Assembly: GCF_000189395.1 (NCBI RefSeq)
Contig: NZ_AEPB01000053.1
Location: 26,959-90,958 of the forward strand
Length of the DNA stretch: 64,000 bases
Reading direction: 5' to 3'
Source of the DNA: Planococcus donghaensis MPA1U2
Lineage (GTDB): Bacteria > Bacillota > Bacilli > Bacillales_A > Planococcaceae
The notes under the pieces: model-generated
What the model was told of the DNA's origin: nothing
The model's input: the letters and a program-made list of their open reading frames with translations, nothing else
Databases searched by the model: none
Program-made: the position numbers and the translations under genes
In this document: one piece after another, positions 54,424 to 63,865 of the stretch
Numbering within the stretch: the first letter of the stretch is position 1
How the letters are laid out: every line of letters begins with the position of its first letter

Positions 54424-54708
54424 GTGTACGGTAAGTCAAAGACAAAAGAAGTGGTTGTGAAAATGCCAAAGCAATTTATTTCGGAGTTGACAACTCATTC
54501 AAATGAGCATGTTCAGGAAAGTGGAGATTATATTTACGTTTCCACAAACCGGGTGACAAAAAATCTATACGACTCATATCATATTCGGGAAGCGATGATC
54601 AAGGGCTACGTGGAGATGTCACAAATCAATCTATCGATTGCTTGTGAATGTTCTCACGCTGAGTACGAAGCGGAGCATACGACCGTGCGACTCGTAAGCG
54701 GAGGGTGA
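54424..54708 (+). CDS. ndoAI: EndoA inhibitor (MazE-type antitoxin)
   Basis: 94 residues. The GTG at 54424 is 8 nt after GGAGG. A ribbon-helix-helix N-terminus ('[18 protein letters not shown]') and the C-terminal toxin-binding part '[20 protein letters not shown]' ending RLVSGG, the same end as in B. subtilis. The middle of the RHH is more divergent than usual. It blocks NdoA and binds its own promoter. Confidence 0.92.
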   Translation: MYGKSKTKEVVVKMPKQFISELTTHSNEHVQESGDYIYVSTNRVTKNLYDSYHIREAMIKGYVEMSQINLSIACECSHAEYEAEHTTVRLVSGG

Positions 54709-54712
54709 CAAC

Positions 54713-55063
54713 TTGATTGTAAAACGCGGAGATGTTTTTTTTGCGGAATTATCGCCAGTCGTCGGGTCTGAGCAAGGTGGGACCCGCCCGGTTCTGGTGA
54801 TTCAAAACGATATAGGGAATCGGTTTAGTCCCACGGTAATTATTGCTGCAATAACGGCGCAAATTCAAAAAGCGAAATTGCCGACGCATGTAGAGATTAA
54901 TGCCAAAAAATATGGTTTTGAGCGGGATTCTGTTATTTTGCTTGAACAATTACGAACAATCGATAAGTCGAGATTGACCGACAAAATTACTCAACTTGAC
55001 GACACATTGATGGAAAAAGTGGATGAAGCACTGGAAATCAGCGTGGGCCTAGTGAAATTTTAA
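54713..55063 (+). CDS. ndoA: mRNA interferase EndoA (MazF family)
   Basis: 116 residues, TTG start with GGAGGGTG upstream, as in B. subtilis. '[20 protein letters not shown]', '[20 protein letters not shown]', '[14 protein letters not shown]': the MazF core almost unchanged. It cuts single-stranded RNA at UACAU-type sites. Four bp behind the antitoxin gene. Followed by a terminator before rsbR. Confidence 0.97.
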   Translation: MIVKRGDVFFAELSPVVGSEQGGTRPVLVIQNDIGNRFSPTVIIAAITAQIQKAKLPTHVEINAKKYGFERDSVILLEQLRTIDKSRLTDKITQLDDTLMEKVDEALEISVGLVKF

Positions 55064-55085
55064 GCATACATACTTTTTGTAAAGG

Positions 55086-55117
55086 CATCTCGAGAATTTT
55101 CTCGAGGTGTTTTTTTA
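55086..55117 (+). terminator. Terminator after ndoA
   Basis: CATCTCGAGA / TCTCGAGGTG stem (one T-G pair), then T run. Confidence 0.82.
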
Positions 55118-55228
55118 TAGATAGCGATGTTGACAAAAAAGATGTGAAAAAAACGAATTTCCGCTACAATAAAGAGTAGTAAACGAAAAAAGAGATACAT
55201 AGTGCGACAGGGAGGGTTTTTAGTTAAT

Positions 55229-56056
55229 ATGAATAAACAGATGGCTCAATATATACAGGGCAATTTAACCGAAATTGTGTCAAGATGGCAAGGGAAAATG
55301 AAAGATGAAAAAGAGGAACTTTCTTTTCGGATCATGCCTGAAGAGCTGATGAATCAAACGAGCTATGAATTTGCGGAGTTGATGATTTCTAATTTGCTAG
55401 AAAGTCATCAAGCCTATGAAAGTCGGATAAATGATTTTGCTGAAAAAGTTGTTCGCCTTGGCTGGTCAATTACATTTGTGACGAAGGCAATCGATCACTT
55501 TGCTGAAATCGTTTATGAAGATATGAGAAAAGAAGAACTTATTAATGACGGAAATCTTGCTGATTATATAGAAGAATTTTCAAAGTGGATTACGCCTATT
55601 CGAGAAAGCACAATTCAAGCTTACTCTAAAACATGGGAACGTACTGTAAGTTTGCAAAAAATTGCTTTACAAGAACTGTCTGCCTCGTTGATTCCTGTAT
55701 TTGAAAAAGTATCGGTTATGCCGTTAGTCGGGACAATTGATACTGAACGAGCAAAATTGATTATGGAGAATTTGCTTGAAGGTGTTGTAAAGCACAGAGC
55801 AGAAGTTGTTTTACTTGATATAACAGGTGTTCCTGTAGTGGATACAATGGTAGCTCATCACATTATTCAAGCGGCGGATGCTGTGCGGTTAGTCGGGGCA
55901 AAATGTATGCTTGTTGGAATTCGACCAGAGATTGCTCAAACAATAGTAACGCTAGGCATAAATTTAAATGATTTTACAACAACAAGTACTTTGCAGCGAG
56001 GTGTAGAACAGGCGCTAGCTTGGACGAATCGAAAAATTGTGGAGGTTGAAGACTGA
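55229..56056 (+). CDS. rsbR: Stressosome protein RsbR
   Basis: 275 residues from ATG 55229, about equal to B. subtilis RsbRA. The N-terminal 150 residues form the heme-less globin-like sensor; residues 155-265 are a STAS domain with the phosphorylatable Thr in '[11 protein letters not shown]' and '[11 protein letters not shown]'. It builds the stressosome with RsbS and releases RsbT on stress. The stop overlaps the rsbS start (TGATG). Confidence 0.95.
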   Translation: MNKQMAQYIQGNLTEIVSRWQGKMKDEKEELSFRIMPEELMNQTSYEFAELMISNLLESHQAYESRINDFAEKVVRLGWSITFVTKAIDHFAEIVYEDMRKEELINDGNLADYIEEFSKWITPIRESTIQAYSKTWERTVSLQKIALQELSASLIPVFEKVSVMPLVGTIDTERAKLIMENLLEGVVKHRAEVVLLDITGVPVVDTMVAHHIIQAADAVRLVGAKCMLVGIRPEIAQTIVTLGINLNDFTTTSTLQRGVEQALAWTNRKIVEVED

Positions 56057-56418
56057 TGAATTTTAGAATTCCGATTTTAAAGTTAAGAGATACATTAATT
56101 GTTTCGATTCAGTGGGAACTTGACGACCAAACAGCTCTTCAATTCCAAGAAGACCTACTGACAAAACTTCATGAAACAAGTGCACGAGGTGTCGTGATTG
56201 ATTTGACATCAATCGATTTTATCGATTCATTTATTGCAAAAGTTCTGGGAGACGTCATCAGCATGTCAAGCTTGATGGGGGCCAGAGTAGTTATTACCGG
56301 TATTCAGCCAGCAGTTGCTATCACTTTAATCGAGTTAGGAATTCGACTTGAAGATGTTATGACAGCGCTAGATTTAGAAAATGGTCTGGATAAACTTCAA
56401 TTGGAATTGGAGGCTTAA
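56056..56418 (+). CDS. rsbS: Stressosome scaffold RsbS
   Basis: 120 residues, a single STAS domain. Phosphorylated Ser in '[16 protein letters not shown]'. It sequesters the kinase RsbT until phosphorylated. Followed 2 bp later by rsbT. Confidence 0.96.
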   Translation: MNFRIPILKLRDTLIVSIQWELDDQTALQFQEDLLTKLHETSARGVVIDLTSIDFIDSFIAKVLGDVISMSSLMGARVVITGIQPAVAITLIELGIRLEDVMTALDLENGLDKLQLELEA

Positions 56419-56420
56419 CT

Positions 56421-56822
56421 ATGAGCGATGAGTCCTCGGTAGAAATTTTAACGGAATGGGATATTGTTGCTGCAAGACAACTCGGACGTAATGTCGCGAA
56501 AGAACTTGGTTTTGGCACAGTTGATCAGGCCCGTATTACAACGGCTATAAGCGAGCTTGCTCGTAATATATATTTATACGCTGGCAAAGGCAGAATTGAA
56601 ATTCAACAATTGACTGAAAATGGTCTTAAAGGAATTTTGATTATTGCAGCAGACAGCGGTCCAGGAATTTCAGATATTCGCCAAGTGATGGAAGATGGAT
56701 TTACGACTTCAGGTGGATTAGGCGCAGGGCTTCCTGGTGTTAAGAGGTTAATGGATGATTTTAAGATTGAAACAATTGTGGGCGAAGGTACAGATATAAG
56801 AGCTACGAAGTGGCTTCGTTAG
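56421..56822 (+). CDS. rsbT: Serine kinase/switch protein RsbT
   Basis: 133 residues, GHKL ATPase fold: 'ITTAISELARNIYLYAGKG' (N-box), 'ADSGPGISDI' (G1) and 'GGLGAGLPGVKRLMD' (G2). It phosphorylates RsbR and RsbS, then leaves to activate RsbU. Confidence 0.96.
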   Translation: MSDESSVEILTEWDIVAARQLGRNVAKELGFGTVDQARITTAISELARNIYLYAGKGRIEIQQLTENGLKGILIIAADSGPGISDIRQVMEDGFTTSGGLGAGLPGVKRLMDDFKIETIVGEGTDIRATKWLR

Positions 56823-56834
56823 GGGGAACACCTA

Positions 56835-57836
56835 ATGATTCATGAAATTGAGAATCAATATAAAGAAATTTTAAATGAATACATGAAAAAACAAAGCGAA
56901 CAAAATTTATATGTTGGTCAAAATTTCAGCCGACAGCTTATCTTAGAGAATATTGCGCCCGAAGAAGTGATTAGTATGCACAAGGGGGCAATTCAAGAAC
57001 TTTATGGTGAATTACCGGACGTCGTGTGGCATTCTTTTGATTTTTTGATTGAAATGATGATTAGTTATGGATTAGCGCTTCAAGAGAGACAAAGTCTCTT
57101 GAGACAACAGGAAGAGTTGAAAGTTGAAATGGATTTGGCGGCGAATGTGCAAGAAACGCTTCTAAAAACAAAGTTACCTTTACTCGAAGGCTTAGATATT
57201 GGTCTTCTTTCTATTCCTGCCCGAAAGATGAATGGAGACTATATTTATTTTGTTAGTGAACATGATGGTTATGCAGGGGTGGCGGTTGCCGATGTAATTG
57301 GTAAAGGTCTTCCTGCAGCTCTTTGTATGTCTATGATTAAATTTGGTATGGATAGTTTAAGTAGCTCGCAAGCGCTTCCGAAAGATGTGCTAAGTGTCAT
57401 TAACCGCATTGTTGAAAAAAGTGTCGATGACTCCATGTTCGTTTCCATGTTCTACGGCAGTTATGACGCGAAACAAGCACGGTTAACGTACGGTTCTGCA
57501 GGCCATGAACCGGCTATTTTATACCGGGCAAAAGACAGCGAATTTACTGAGTTGTATTCGAAGGGTTTGTTGCTTGGTGTTTCTCCAGCAGCGGTTTACG
57601 AAGAACACACAGTTGATTTGGAAAAAGGCGATTTAGTTATCATGATGACAGATGGCGTAACGGAAGGCCGAAACGAAGAAGGCTTTATCGAGCGCGAAGT
57701 AATCTACGAATTAATCGAGCGAAAAAAAGAACAACCTGCCCAAACGATTGTGCAATATGTTTATGACGAGCTGGAACGAATGCAAAATGCCCAGTTTCAA
57801 GATGATTTTACTTTAGTGATTTATAAAAAAGTCTAA
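56835..57836 (+). CDS. rsbU: PP2C-type phosphatase RsbU
   Basis: 333 residues. The N-terminal ~85 residues are the helical RsbT-binding domain; the rest is a SpoIIE/PPM phosphatase: 'MNGDYIYFVSEHDGYAGVAVADVIGKGLPAAL', 'YGSAGHEPAILY', 'MMTDGVTEGRNEEG', with the metal Asp residues in GD, ADV and TDG. It dephosphorylates RsbV-P when bound to RsbT. Confidence 0.96.
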   Translation: MIHEIENQYKEILNEYMKKQSEQNLYVGQNFSRQLILENIAPEEVISMHKGAIQELYGELPDVVWHSFDFLIEMMISYGLALQERQSLLRQQEELKVEMDLAANVQETLLKTKLPLLEGLDIGLLSIPARKMNGDYIYFVSEHDGYAGVAVADVIGKGLPAALCMSMIKFGMDSLSSSQALPKDVLSVINRIVEKSVDDSMFVSMFYGSYDAKQARLTYGSAGHEPAILYRAKDSEFTELYSKGLLLGVSPAAVYEEHTVDLEKGDLVIMMTDGVTEGRNEEGFIEREVIYELIERKKEQPAQTIVQYVYDELERMQNAQFQDDFTLVIYKKV

Positions 57837-57842
57837 TACTAG

Positions 57843-57868
57843 GTTTAATGAGTCACCATTCGTGGTAT
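57843..57868 (+). promoter_or_regulatory. Sigma-B promoter before rsbV (autoregulation)
   Basis: GTTTAA, 14 nt, TGGTAT, 65 bp before rsbV, at the position of the known sigma-B promoter in B. subtilis. It lets sigma-B raise rsbV-rsbW-sigB-rsbX. Confidence 0.85.
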
Positions 57869-57932
57869 TAAGGCTTAGGATAGCTTTTTTGAGAGCAAGA
57901 TTGAATTTTAAAAAACGGGGTGTCAAATTACA

Positions 57933-58262
57933 ATGAATATTCAAGTAGATTTAACTGAATCGAATAATGTTCTTGAAGGATATATAGCTGGAGAAATTGA
58001 TGCACACACTGCACCAGTTTTGCGTGGGAAATTAGAAAATTACCAAAGTTACCAAGGTTTAGAAGCAGAGTTGGATCTTTCTGACGTTAATTATATGGAC
58101 AGCACAGGGCTAGGCGTTTTTGTAGCTTTTTATAAATCAGTCAATTCAAATGGTGGGCATGTAAAATTAAAAGGGCTCTCCGCTCGATTGAAACGACTTT
58201 TCGATATTACAGGTTTAGGCGATATTATGGACATCGAATCAGTCGGGAAGGAGGGTAACTGA
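57933..58262 (+). CDS. rsbV: Anti-sigma-factor antagonist RsbV
   Basis: 109 residues, STAS domain, phospho-Ser in 'VNYMDSTGLGVFVAFY'. Unphosphorylated RsbV binds RsbW and frees sigma-B. Separated from rsbW by one base. Confidence 0.97.
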   Translation: MNIQVDLTESNNVLEGYIAGEIDAHTAPVLRGKLENYQSYQGLEAELDLSDVNYMDSTGLGVFVAFYKSVNSNGGHVKLKGLSARLKRLFDITGLGDIMDIESVGKEGN

Positions 58263-58263
58263 T

Positions 58264-58734
58264 ATGCGCCCTTTTGATTATGTAGAAATGCGAGTGCCCG
58301 CTAAATCTCAATACGTAGGTGTTGCAAGATTGACGATTTCAGGTTTAGCTAGTCGTATCGGTTTTTCGTTTGATGACATAGAAGATTTAAAAATTGCTTC
58401 AAGTGAAGCAGTAACAAATGCAGTTCAACATGCTTATACTGAAGATGAGCAAGGTGAGGTTGTTATTGGTTGCGCACTTTACGAAGACAAAATCGAAATT
58501 ATGGTTGCTGATCACGGCCGCAGCTTTAATTTTGAAGAAACAAAAGCAAAAGTGGGTCCGTATCACGATGAAGAAGAAGGTGCTTTTCTCCGTGAAGGAG
58601 GTCTCGGCTTGTATTTGATTGAAACATTAATGGACGAAGTTAAAGTTCATCATCAAGAAGGAGTAACGATCTTCATGACAAAGCATGTTGAAGGAGAGCA
58701 GGTGGAGAAGGATGTCGAAACAGTCTCATCCTAA
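58264..58734 (+). CDS. rsbW: Anti-sigma factor/kinase RsbW
   Basis: 156 residues, GHKL fold: 'IASSEAVTNAVQHAY' (N-box), 'VADHGRSFNFEE' (G1), 'REGGLGLYLIETLMDEV' (G2). It holds sigma-B inactive and phosphorylates RsbV. Its 3' end overlaps sigB by 23 bp, which couples translation. Confidence 0.97.
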   Translation: MRPFDYVEMRVPAKSQYVGVARLTISGLASRIGFSFDDIEDLKIASSEAVTNAVQHAYTEDEQGEVVIGCALYEDKIEIMVADHGRSFNFEETKAKVGPYHDEEEGAFLREGGLGLYLIETLMDEVKVHHQEGVTIFMTKHVEGEQVEKDVETVSS

Positions 58735-59494
58735 TCAGCCTACTAAAGAGCAGGTGCTTGATTGGATTGAAGCTTATCAAAAAACAGAAGATGAAGAAGC
58801 CCAAACAAACTTGGTATTAAATTATAAACGCCTTGTTGAATCCATTGCTCGAAAATATTCAAATGGAAAATCTTATCACGAAGATATAGCGCAAGTAGGG
58901 ATGCTTGGGCTTTTAGGAGCTATTAGACGCTATGACCCTTCCTATGGGCGGAGTTTTGAAGCTTTTGCAGTTCCTACAATTATCGGAGAGATTAAACGAT
59001 TTTTGCGTGATAAAACATGGGCGATTCATGTTCCTCGTCGTATAAAAGAACTGGGTCCGCGCATAAAAGCGACGGTTGAAGTATTGACGACAGAGCTTCA
59101 GCGTTCGCCACAAGTGTGGGAAATCGCTGAATATCTTGATGTTGAAGAAGACGATATATTGGAAGCAATGGAGATGGGCAAGAGCTATCAAGCACTTTCA
59201 ATGGACCATTCTTTAGAGGCAGATTCAGATGGCAGTACAATTACTTTATTTGACGTAGTTGGCCAAGAAGACGATGGTTACGAGAAAGCGGATCAGCGGA
59301 TGCTTGTAGCTGAAGCGATGAATGTGCTTTCTGAACGGGAAAAGCAGATCATCCAATTCACCTACATAGAGCAGTTGAGCCAAAAAGAAGCCGGGGACAA
59401 ACTCGGAATTTCTCAAATGCATGTTTCCCGTTTGCAAAGAAAAGCGATTAAGAAACTTCAAGAAGCAATATTAGCTGCTGGCGGAGTATCCTAG
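58712..59494 (+). CDS. sigB: General stress sigma factor SigB
   Basis: 260 residues from ATG 58712. Regions: 2 ('GMLGLLGAIRRYDPSYGRSF', 'VPTIIGEIKRFLRDKTW'), 3 ('VPRRIKELGPRIKA') and 4 ('QLSQKEAGDKLGISQMHVSR'). These match B. subtilis SigB closely in the DNA-contacting parts, so the same GTTTAA/GGGTAT promoter rules should hold, which several sites in the window obey. Confidence 0.97.
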   Translation: MSKQSHPNQPTKEQVLDWIEAYQKTEDEEAQTNLVLNYKRLVESIARKYSNGKSYHEDIAQVGMLGLLGAIRRYDPSYGRSFEAFAVPTIIGEIKRFLRDKTWAIHVPRRIKELGPRIKATVEVLTTELQRSPQVWEIAEYLDVEEDDILEAMEMGKSYQALSMDHSLEADSDGSTITLFDVVGQEDDGYEKADQRMLVAEAMNVLSEREKQIIQFTYIEQLSQKEAGDKLGISQMHVSRLQRKAIKKLQEAILAAGGVS

Positions 59495-60093
59495 TGGAGA
59501 AAATTCAGCATAGTTTTATAAATGCTTTTATTTTCAATGCAGCAAAAAAAGGGAATTATGAATCTGGCGACAGTTACCATACTGTTTTGACAGATGATTA
59601 CTTTATTTGCTCTGTAGCTGATGGATTAGGAAGTGGGCCCATAGCGCGTGAATCGTCTCAAGTGATTCCCCAGATTTTAAGGGAATATCATCATGAAACT
59701 GTGGATCAATTGATGCAACGTTTTAATAAATTGATGATTCATAAACGAGGCGCTGCTGTGGCGATTTTTAAAGTTGATTTTAATAACAAAACATTGGAAT
59801 ACAGTTGTGTCGGCAATATCCGATTTTATCTATACCGGAAAGTAAAAGATGAAATTATTTACCCATTGCCGGTAATGGGCTATTTGTCAGGACGACCGCA
59901 AAAGTTGCGGACTCAGCTTTACACATATGTGGAAAACGATTTGTTTTTAATTCATTCTGATGGGGTGGATTTAAGAAATCCGAAATCTATGATGCGTAAA
60001 GCAACAATACCTGAACAATTGTACAGTGATATATTGGAGTCGATTCAAACGGTTGACGATGCTACATTCATAACAGGAAGTCTTCTCAAGTGA
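59494..60093 (+). CDS. rsbX: PP2C-type phosphatase RsbX
   Basis: 199 residues, GTG start overlapping the sigB stop by one base. 'CSVADGLGSGPIARESSQVI' and 'LFLIHSDGVDLRNPK' are the metal-binding motifs of the PPM fold. It resets the stressosome by dephosphorylating RsbR and RsbS. Last gene of the operon. Confidence 0.95.
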   Translation: MEKIQHSFINAFIFNAAKKGNYESGDSYHTVLTDDYFICSVADGLGSGPIARESSQVIPQILREYHHETVDQLMQRFNKLMIHKRGAAVAIFKVDFNNKTLEYSCVGNIRFYLYRKVKDEIIYPLPVMGYLSGRPQKLRTQLYTYVENDLFLIHSDGVDLRNPKSMMRKATIPEQLYSDILESIQTVDDATFITGSLLK

Positions 60094-60109
60094 GAAGGCT
60101 TCTTTTTTA
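60077..60109 (+). terminator. Terminator of the sigB operon
   Basis: GAAGTCTTCTCA / TGAGAAGGCTTC stem overlapping the rsbX stop, then T run. Confidence 0.82.
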
Positions 60110-60147
60110 TGTGTTAAAATGAGGAAGAATTGAAGGGGAGTGTCTAG

Positions 60148-62313
60148 ATGGAAATAGAACAAATTCATACATTGATCGCAAAAGAAACGGACGTGCGAAA
60201 AGATCAAGTTGCACAAGTTATCGCTTTAATCGAGGACGGCAATACCGTACCTTTTATTGCGCGTTATCGAAAAGAAGCAACTGGCTCGCTAGATGAAGTT
60301 CAAATTAAAGCAATTGATGATCGGTATACATACATTCAAAATTTAGAGCAACGGAAAATAGAAGTGATTCGTTCTATATCAGAACAAGAAAAACTAACTG
60401 AGGAATTAGAAAAGGCGATTCAAGGTGCAACTGTTTTACAACGACTTGAAGATTTATATCGACCTTACAAACAAAAGCGTCGCACAAAAGCGATCATCGC
60501 AAAAGAAAAAGGTTTACAGCCGTTAGCTGATTGGTTGTTGGAGCCTAGTGATGAAAAATTGATGGTAAAAGCACAAGCGTTTGTAAGTGAAGAGGCAGGC
60601 ATTGCTTCTGCTGAAGAAGCCGTTCAAGGCGCTCAAGATATTTTGGCGGAATTATTTGCAGACGATCCAGATGCTCGAGAGAAAATTCGTTACATGACTC
60701 GGAAAAGTGGCACTATCGCTACAGCAGCTAAAAAAAATCACGAAGATGAAAAGCAAGTCTTTCAAATGTACTACGATTACGAAGAAGCCATTCAGAAAAT
60801 TGTCCCGCATAGAATTTTGGCGATCAATCGTGGAGAGAAAGAAGACGTTTTAAAAGTTTCTGTTAATCCGCCAGTTGATCGCATCGTGACGTTATTGAAA
60901 AACAATTGGATAAAGCAAACGCATGCAATGACAGATGTGATAGCTGAAGCGATTGAAGATAGCTATAAGCGATTAATCCAACCATCCGTTGAGCGGGAAA
61001 TACGTGCCGAGCTGAGTGAAAAAGGAGAAACACAAGCCATTCATATCTTTTCAGAGAACTTGCGGAACCTTTTATTGCAACCGCCAATGAAAAATAAAAT
61101 GGTCCTTGGTGTGGATCCGGCTTATCGTACAGGCTGCAAGCTGGCAGTTATCGATGAGACAGGGAAGTTGTTAGAAGTAGCGGTTATCTATCCGCATCCG
61201 CCAAAATCTGATCAAGCGGGCTCGAAAAAAATTATGGAACGTTTAACGGCGAAGTACCCGATTGAAATTATGGCGATTGGGAACGGGACTGCATCACGTG
61301 AAACGGAACAATTTGTTGCGGACTTTTTGTCAGAAACATCGGCAAATATTTCTTATGTGATTGTGAATGAAGCAGGGGCGAGTGTTTATTCGGCATCTGA
61401 CATTGCACGTGCAGAGTTTCCGGACTTAAAAGTTGAAGAGCGAAGTGCAGCATCCATTGCACGTCGCTTGCAAGATCCGCTCTCGGAGTTGGTGAAAATT
61501 GATCCGAAAGCGGTGGGAGTTGGGCAATATCAACACGATGTGTCTCAAAAGAAATTAGCAGATCAATTAACATTTGTTGTCGAGACTGCTGTTAACCAAG
61601 TGGGGGTCAACGTCAACTCAGCATCTGCTTCTTTGTTACATTATGTGGCAGGTCTAAGTAAAACTGTAGCGGAAAACGTGATTAAAGTGCGCGATGAAAA
61701 TGGCCGTTTTACGTCGCGTGCGCAGCTGAAAAAAATTCCACGCCTAGGAGCCAAAACTTACGAGCAGGCAATCGGATTTTTACGAATTCCTGAAGGGAAA
61801 AATCCATTAGACGCAACAGGGATTCACCCCGAGAGTTATGACATTGCAGAAAAACTGTTGCAACTAGTAGGCGAAGACAAAAAATCTGTTGGAAAAGCAG
61901 GGCTCTCTGAAAAACTTGAAGAACTCGAGCTAGCCGAGTTAAGTACAGAGTGGGGTGTTGGGGAAATTACGTTGAAAGATATTTTGGATGCGTTGAAAAA
62001 ACCGTTCCGTGATCCGCGTGATGAATTTCCACAGCCCTTATTGAAAAATGATATTTTAAAAATGGAAGATTTACTTCCGGGTATGGAAGTGCAAGGAACC
62101 GTTCGCAACGTAGTCGACTTTGGCGCGTTTATTGACATCGGTGTAAAACAAGATGGCTTAGTCCATATCTCGAAACTGAAAAAAGGTTTTGTGAAGCACC
62201 CGCTAGAAGTAGTCGCAGTTGGAGACATTGTCACTGCATGGGTTGAAAAAGTAGAAAAAGACAAAGGGCGCATTGCATTAACGATGCTACAACCAAAAGA
62301 ACAAACCCTTTAA
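60148..62313 (+). CDS. tex: Tex family S1 RNA-binding transcription accessory protein
   Basis: 721 residues. N-terminal helical Tex domain ('NTVPFIARYRKEATGSLDEVQ'), YqgF/RuvC-like domain near 315-445 ('VLGVDPAYRTGCKLAVID'), helix-hairpin-helix repeats ('VAENVIKVRDENGRFTSRAQL') and a C-terminal S1 domain ('GMEVQGTVRNVVDFGAFIDI'). Binds nucleic acid and RNA polymerase-associated complexes. Corresponds to B. subtilis YdcI. sprT follows at 22 bp. Confidence 0.96.
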   Translation: MEIEQIHTLIAKETDVRKDQVAQVIALIEDGNTVPFIARYRKEATGSLDEVQIKAIDDRYTYIQNLEQRKIEVIRSISEQEKLTEELEKAIQGATVLQRLEDLYRPYKQKRRTKAIIAKEKGLQPLADWLLEPSDEKLMVKAQAFVSEEAGIASAEEAVQGAQDILAELFADDPDAREKIRYMTRKSGTIATAAKKNHEDEKQVFQMYYDYEEAIQKIVPHRILAINRGEKEDVLKVSVNPPVDRIVTLLKNNWIKQTHAMTDVIAEAIEDSYKRLIQPSVEREIRAELSEKGETQAIHIFSENLRNLLLQPPMKNKMVLGVDPAYRTGCKLAVIDETGKLLEVAVIYPHPPKSDQAGSKKIMERLTAKYPIEIMAIGNGTASRETEQFVADFLSETSANISYVIVNEAGASVYSASDIARAEFPDLKVEERSAASIARRLQDPLSELVKIDPKAVGVGQYQHDVSQKKLADQLTFVVETAVNQVGVNVNSASASLLHYVAGLSKTVAENVIKVRDENGRFTSRAQLKKIPRLGAKTYEQAIGFLRIPEGKNPLDATGIHPESYDIAEKLLQLVGEDKKSVGKAGLSEKLEELELAELSTEWGVGEITLKDILDALKKPFRDPRDEFPQPLLKNDILKMEDLLPGMEVQGTVRNVVDFGAFIDIGVKQDGLVHISKLKKGFVKHPLEVVAVGDIVTAWVEKVEKDKGRIALTMLQPKEQTL

Positions 62314-62335
62314 CTTTGAGTACAGGGGAGTTACT

Positions 62336-62788
62336 ATGACGAATGAAGAACTAACCGAGCTAATAAAGGAAATCTCGCTAGCGAGTTTTGCAAAGCCATT
62401 TCGGCATAAAGGTGTCTTCAATTCGAGGCTGAGAACGACAGGAGGTAGGTATTTGCTGCGTTCTCATCATATTGAAATCAACCCAAAGTCTTACGAGAAG
62501 TTTGGGTATGCCGAGCTCGAAGGAATTATCAAGCATGAGCTTTGCCATTATCACCTTCATATAGAAGGAAGAGGGTATAAGCATCAGGACCAGGACTTTA
62601 AAAGATTATTAAAGGAAACAGGATCACCACGCTTTTGTTCGTTATTGGAGAACAAGACAACACAACGTTCTAACAAAACATATGTTTATCAATGCATTGC
62701 GTGTGAAACAAATTATAAGCGCAAGATTCGAATGAACACTGAGCGATATAGATGTGGCCGTTGCTCAGGGAAACTAGTGGCACAATAA
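62336..62788 (+). CDS. SprT family zinc metalloprotease-like protein
   Basis: 150 residues. HExxH-type site 'IIKHELCHYHLHIEGRGYKH' and a C-terminal zinc ribbon ('CIACETNYKRKIRMNTERYRCGRC'). Corresponds to B. subtilis YdcK. Substrate unknown; relatives act on proteins crosslinked to DNA. Second gene after tex. Confidence 0.92.
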   Translation: MTNEELTELIKEISLASFAKPFRHKGVFNSRLRTTGGRYLLRSHHIEINPKSYEKFGYAELEGIIKHELCHYHLHIEGRGYKHQDQDFKRLLKETGSPRFCSLLENKTTQRSNKTYVYQCIACETNYKRKIRMNTERYRCGRCSGKLVAQ

Positions 62789-62800
62789 TAATTCAGGCGT

Positions 62801-62838
62801 AAAGGAGACAACCTAAATTGGGTTGTCTCCTTTCTTTT
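62801..62838 (+). terminator. Terminator after the sprT gene
   Basis: AAAGGAGACAACC / GGTTGTCTCCTTT, 7-nt loop, T-rich tail. Confidence 0.88.
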
Positions 62839-62902
62839 ATGAAGCTGGTGCTTAAAGTTTCGAGCAAAGAAAAACGAAAGTAAAATTAAAATAAAAAAGG
62901 TA

Positions 62903-62931
62903 TTGACGATTCTCTCAGACCTCTTTATAAT
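62903..62931 (+). promoter_or_regulatory. Sigma-A promoter of the first tRNA group
   Basis: TTGACG, 17 nt, TATAAT, 31 bp before tRNA-Asn. Confidence 0.9.
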
Positions 62932-62961
62932 AGAAAAAGTCGACAAGTACTTAATCATTAT

Positions 62962-63036
62962 TCCGAAGTAGCTCAGTGGTAGAGCACCGCACTGTTAATG
63001 CGATGGTCGTAGGTTCGAGTCCTACCTTCGGAGCCA
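62962..63036 (+). tRNA. tRNA-Asn(GTT)
   Basis: Acceptor TCCGAAG / CTTCGGA, anticodon GTT in ACTGTTAAT, T-loop GGTTCGAGTCC, CCA encoded. Confidence 0.97.
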
Positions 63037-63041
63037 TTCAC

Positions 63042-63116
63042 GGCCCCTTGGTCAAGCGGTTAAGACACCGCCCTTTCACGGCGGTAACACGGGTTCGAAT
63101 CCCGTAGGGGTCACCA
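63042..63116 (+). tRNA. tRNA-Glu(TTC)
   Basis: Acceptor GGCCCCT / AGGGGTC (one G-T pair), anticodon TTC in CTTTCAC, CCA encoded. Five bp behind tRNA-Asn. Confidence 0.97.
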
Positions 63117-63242
63117 TCTTTTAAAAAACAATTAATCTGAAAAGTTATAGTTAGATAATAAGTGTGTTACACTAATACATAAGTTAAAAGGCTGTAAAAA
63201 ACAAATGAATGTTTTGTAAGAAAAGCATTCCTATATTATTGT

Positions 63243-63320
<78 letters not shown>

Positions 63321-63322
63321 AT

Positions 63323-63398
63323 GGTCCCGTGGTGTAGCGGTTAACATGCCTGCCTGTCACGCAGGAGATCGCCGGTTCGATCCCGGTCGGGACCGCCA
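63323..63398 (+). tRNA. tRNA-Asp(GTC)
   Basis: Acceptor GGTCCCG / CGGGACC, anticodon GTC in CTGTCAC, CCA encoded. Three bp behind tRNA-fMet. Confidence 0.97.
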
Positions 63399-63403
63399 TT
63401 TAT

Positions 63404-63478
63404 TGGGGTATAGCCAAGCGGTAAGGCAACGGGTTTTGATCCCGTCATGCCCTGGTTCGAATCCAGGTACCCCAGCCA
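63404..63478 (+). tRNA. tRNA-Gln(TTG)
   Basis: Acceptor TGGGGTA / TACCCCA, anticodon TTG in TTTTGAT, CCA encoded. Confidence 0.97.
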
Positions 63479-63525
63479 TTATTATTAAACCGAAACGACA
63501 ATGAATTAGAAATTCTAATTTCTCA

Positions 63526-63554
63526 TTGACATGAAGATGAAGATGCAGTATAAT
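63526..63554 (+). promoter_or_regulatory. Sigma-A promoter of the second tRNA group
   Basis: TTGACA, 17 nt, TATAAT: full consensus, 26 bp before tRNA-Leu. It may also drive the rRNA operon that follows. Confidence 0.92.
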
Positions 63555-63580
63555 AGAATTTGTCTCTAAAATTAATTCAA

Positions 63581-63666
<86 letters not shown>

Positions 63667-63679
63667 TATAATCTCTAAT

Positions 63680-63756
63680 GCGCCCGTAGCTCAATTGGAT
63701 AGAGTACTTGACTACGAATCAAGCGGTTAGAGGTTCGAGTCCTCTCGGGCGCGCCA
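63680..63756 (+). tRNA. tRNA-Arg(ACG)
   Basis: Acceptor GCGCCCG / CGGGCGC, anticodon ACG (inosine-modified in the mature tRNA), CCA encoded. Confidence 0.97.
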
Positions 63757-63775
63757 TATTACCTTATATAATAAA

Positions 63776-63849
63776 GCGGGTGTAGTTTAGTGGTAAAACC
63801 TCAGCCTTCCAAGCTGATGATGAGGGTTCGATTCCCTTCACCCGCTCCA
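63776..63849 (+). tRNA. tRNA-Gly(TCC)
   Basis: Acceptor GCGGGTG / CACCCGC, anticodon TCC, CCA encoded. Confidence 0.97.
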
Positions 63850-63865
63850 TATTTTTAAACCAACT

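Noticed and set aside
63117-63242. Promoter or terminator in the gap between tRNA-Glu and tRNA-fMet
   Set aside because: A GAATG / CATTC hairpin exists, but without T run, and no -35/-10 pair at good spacing was seen.
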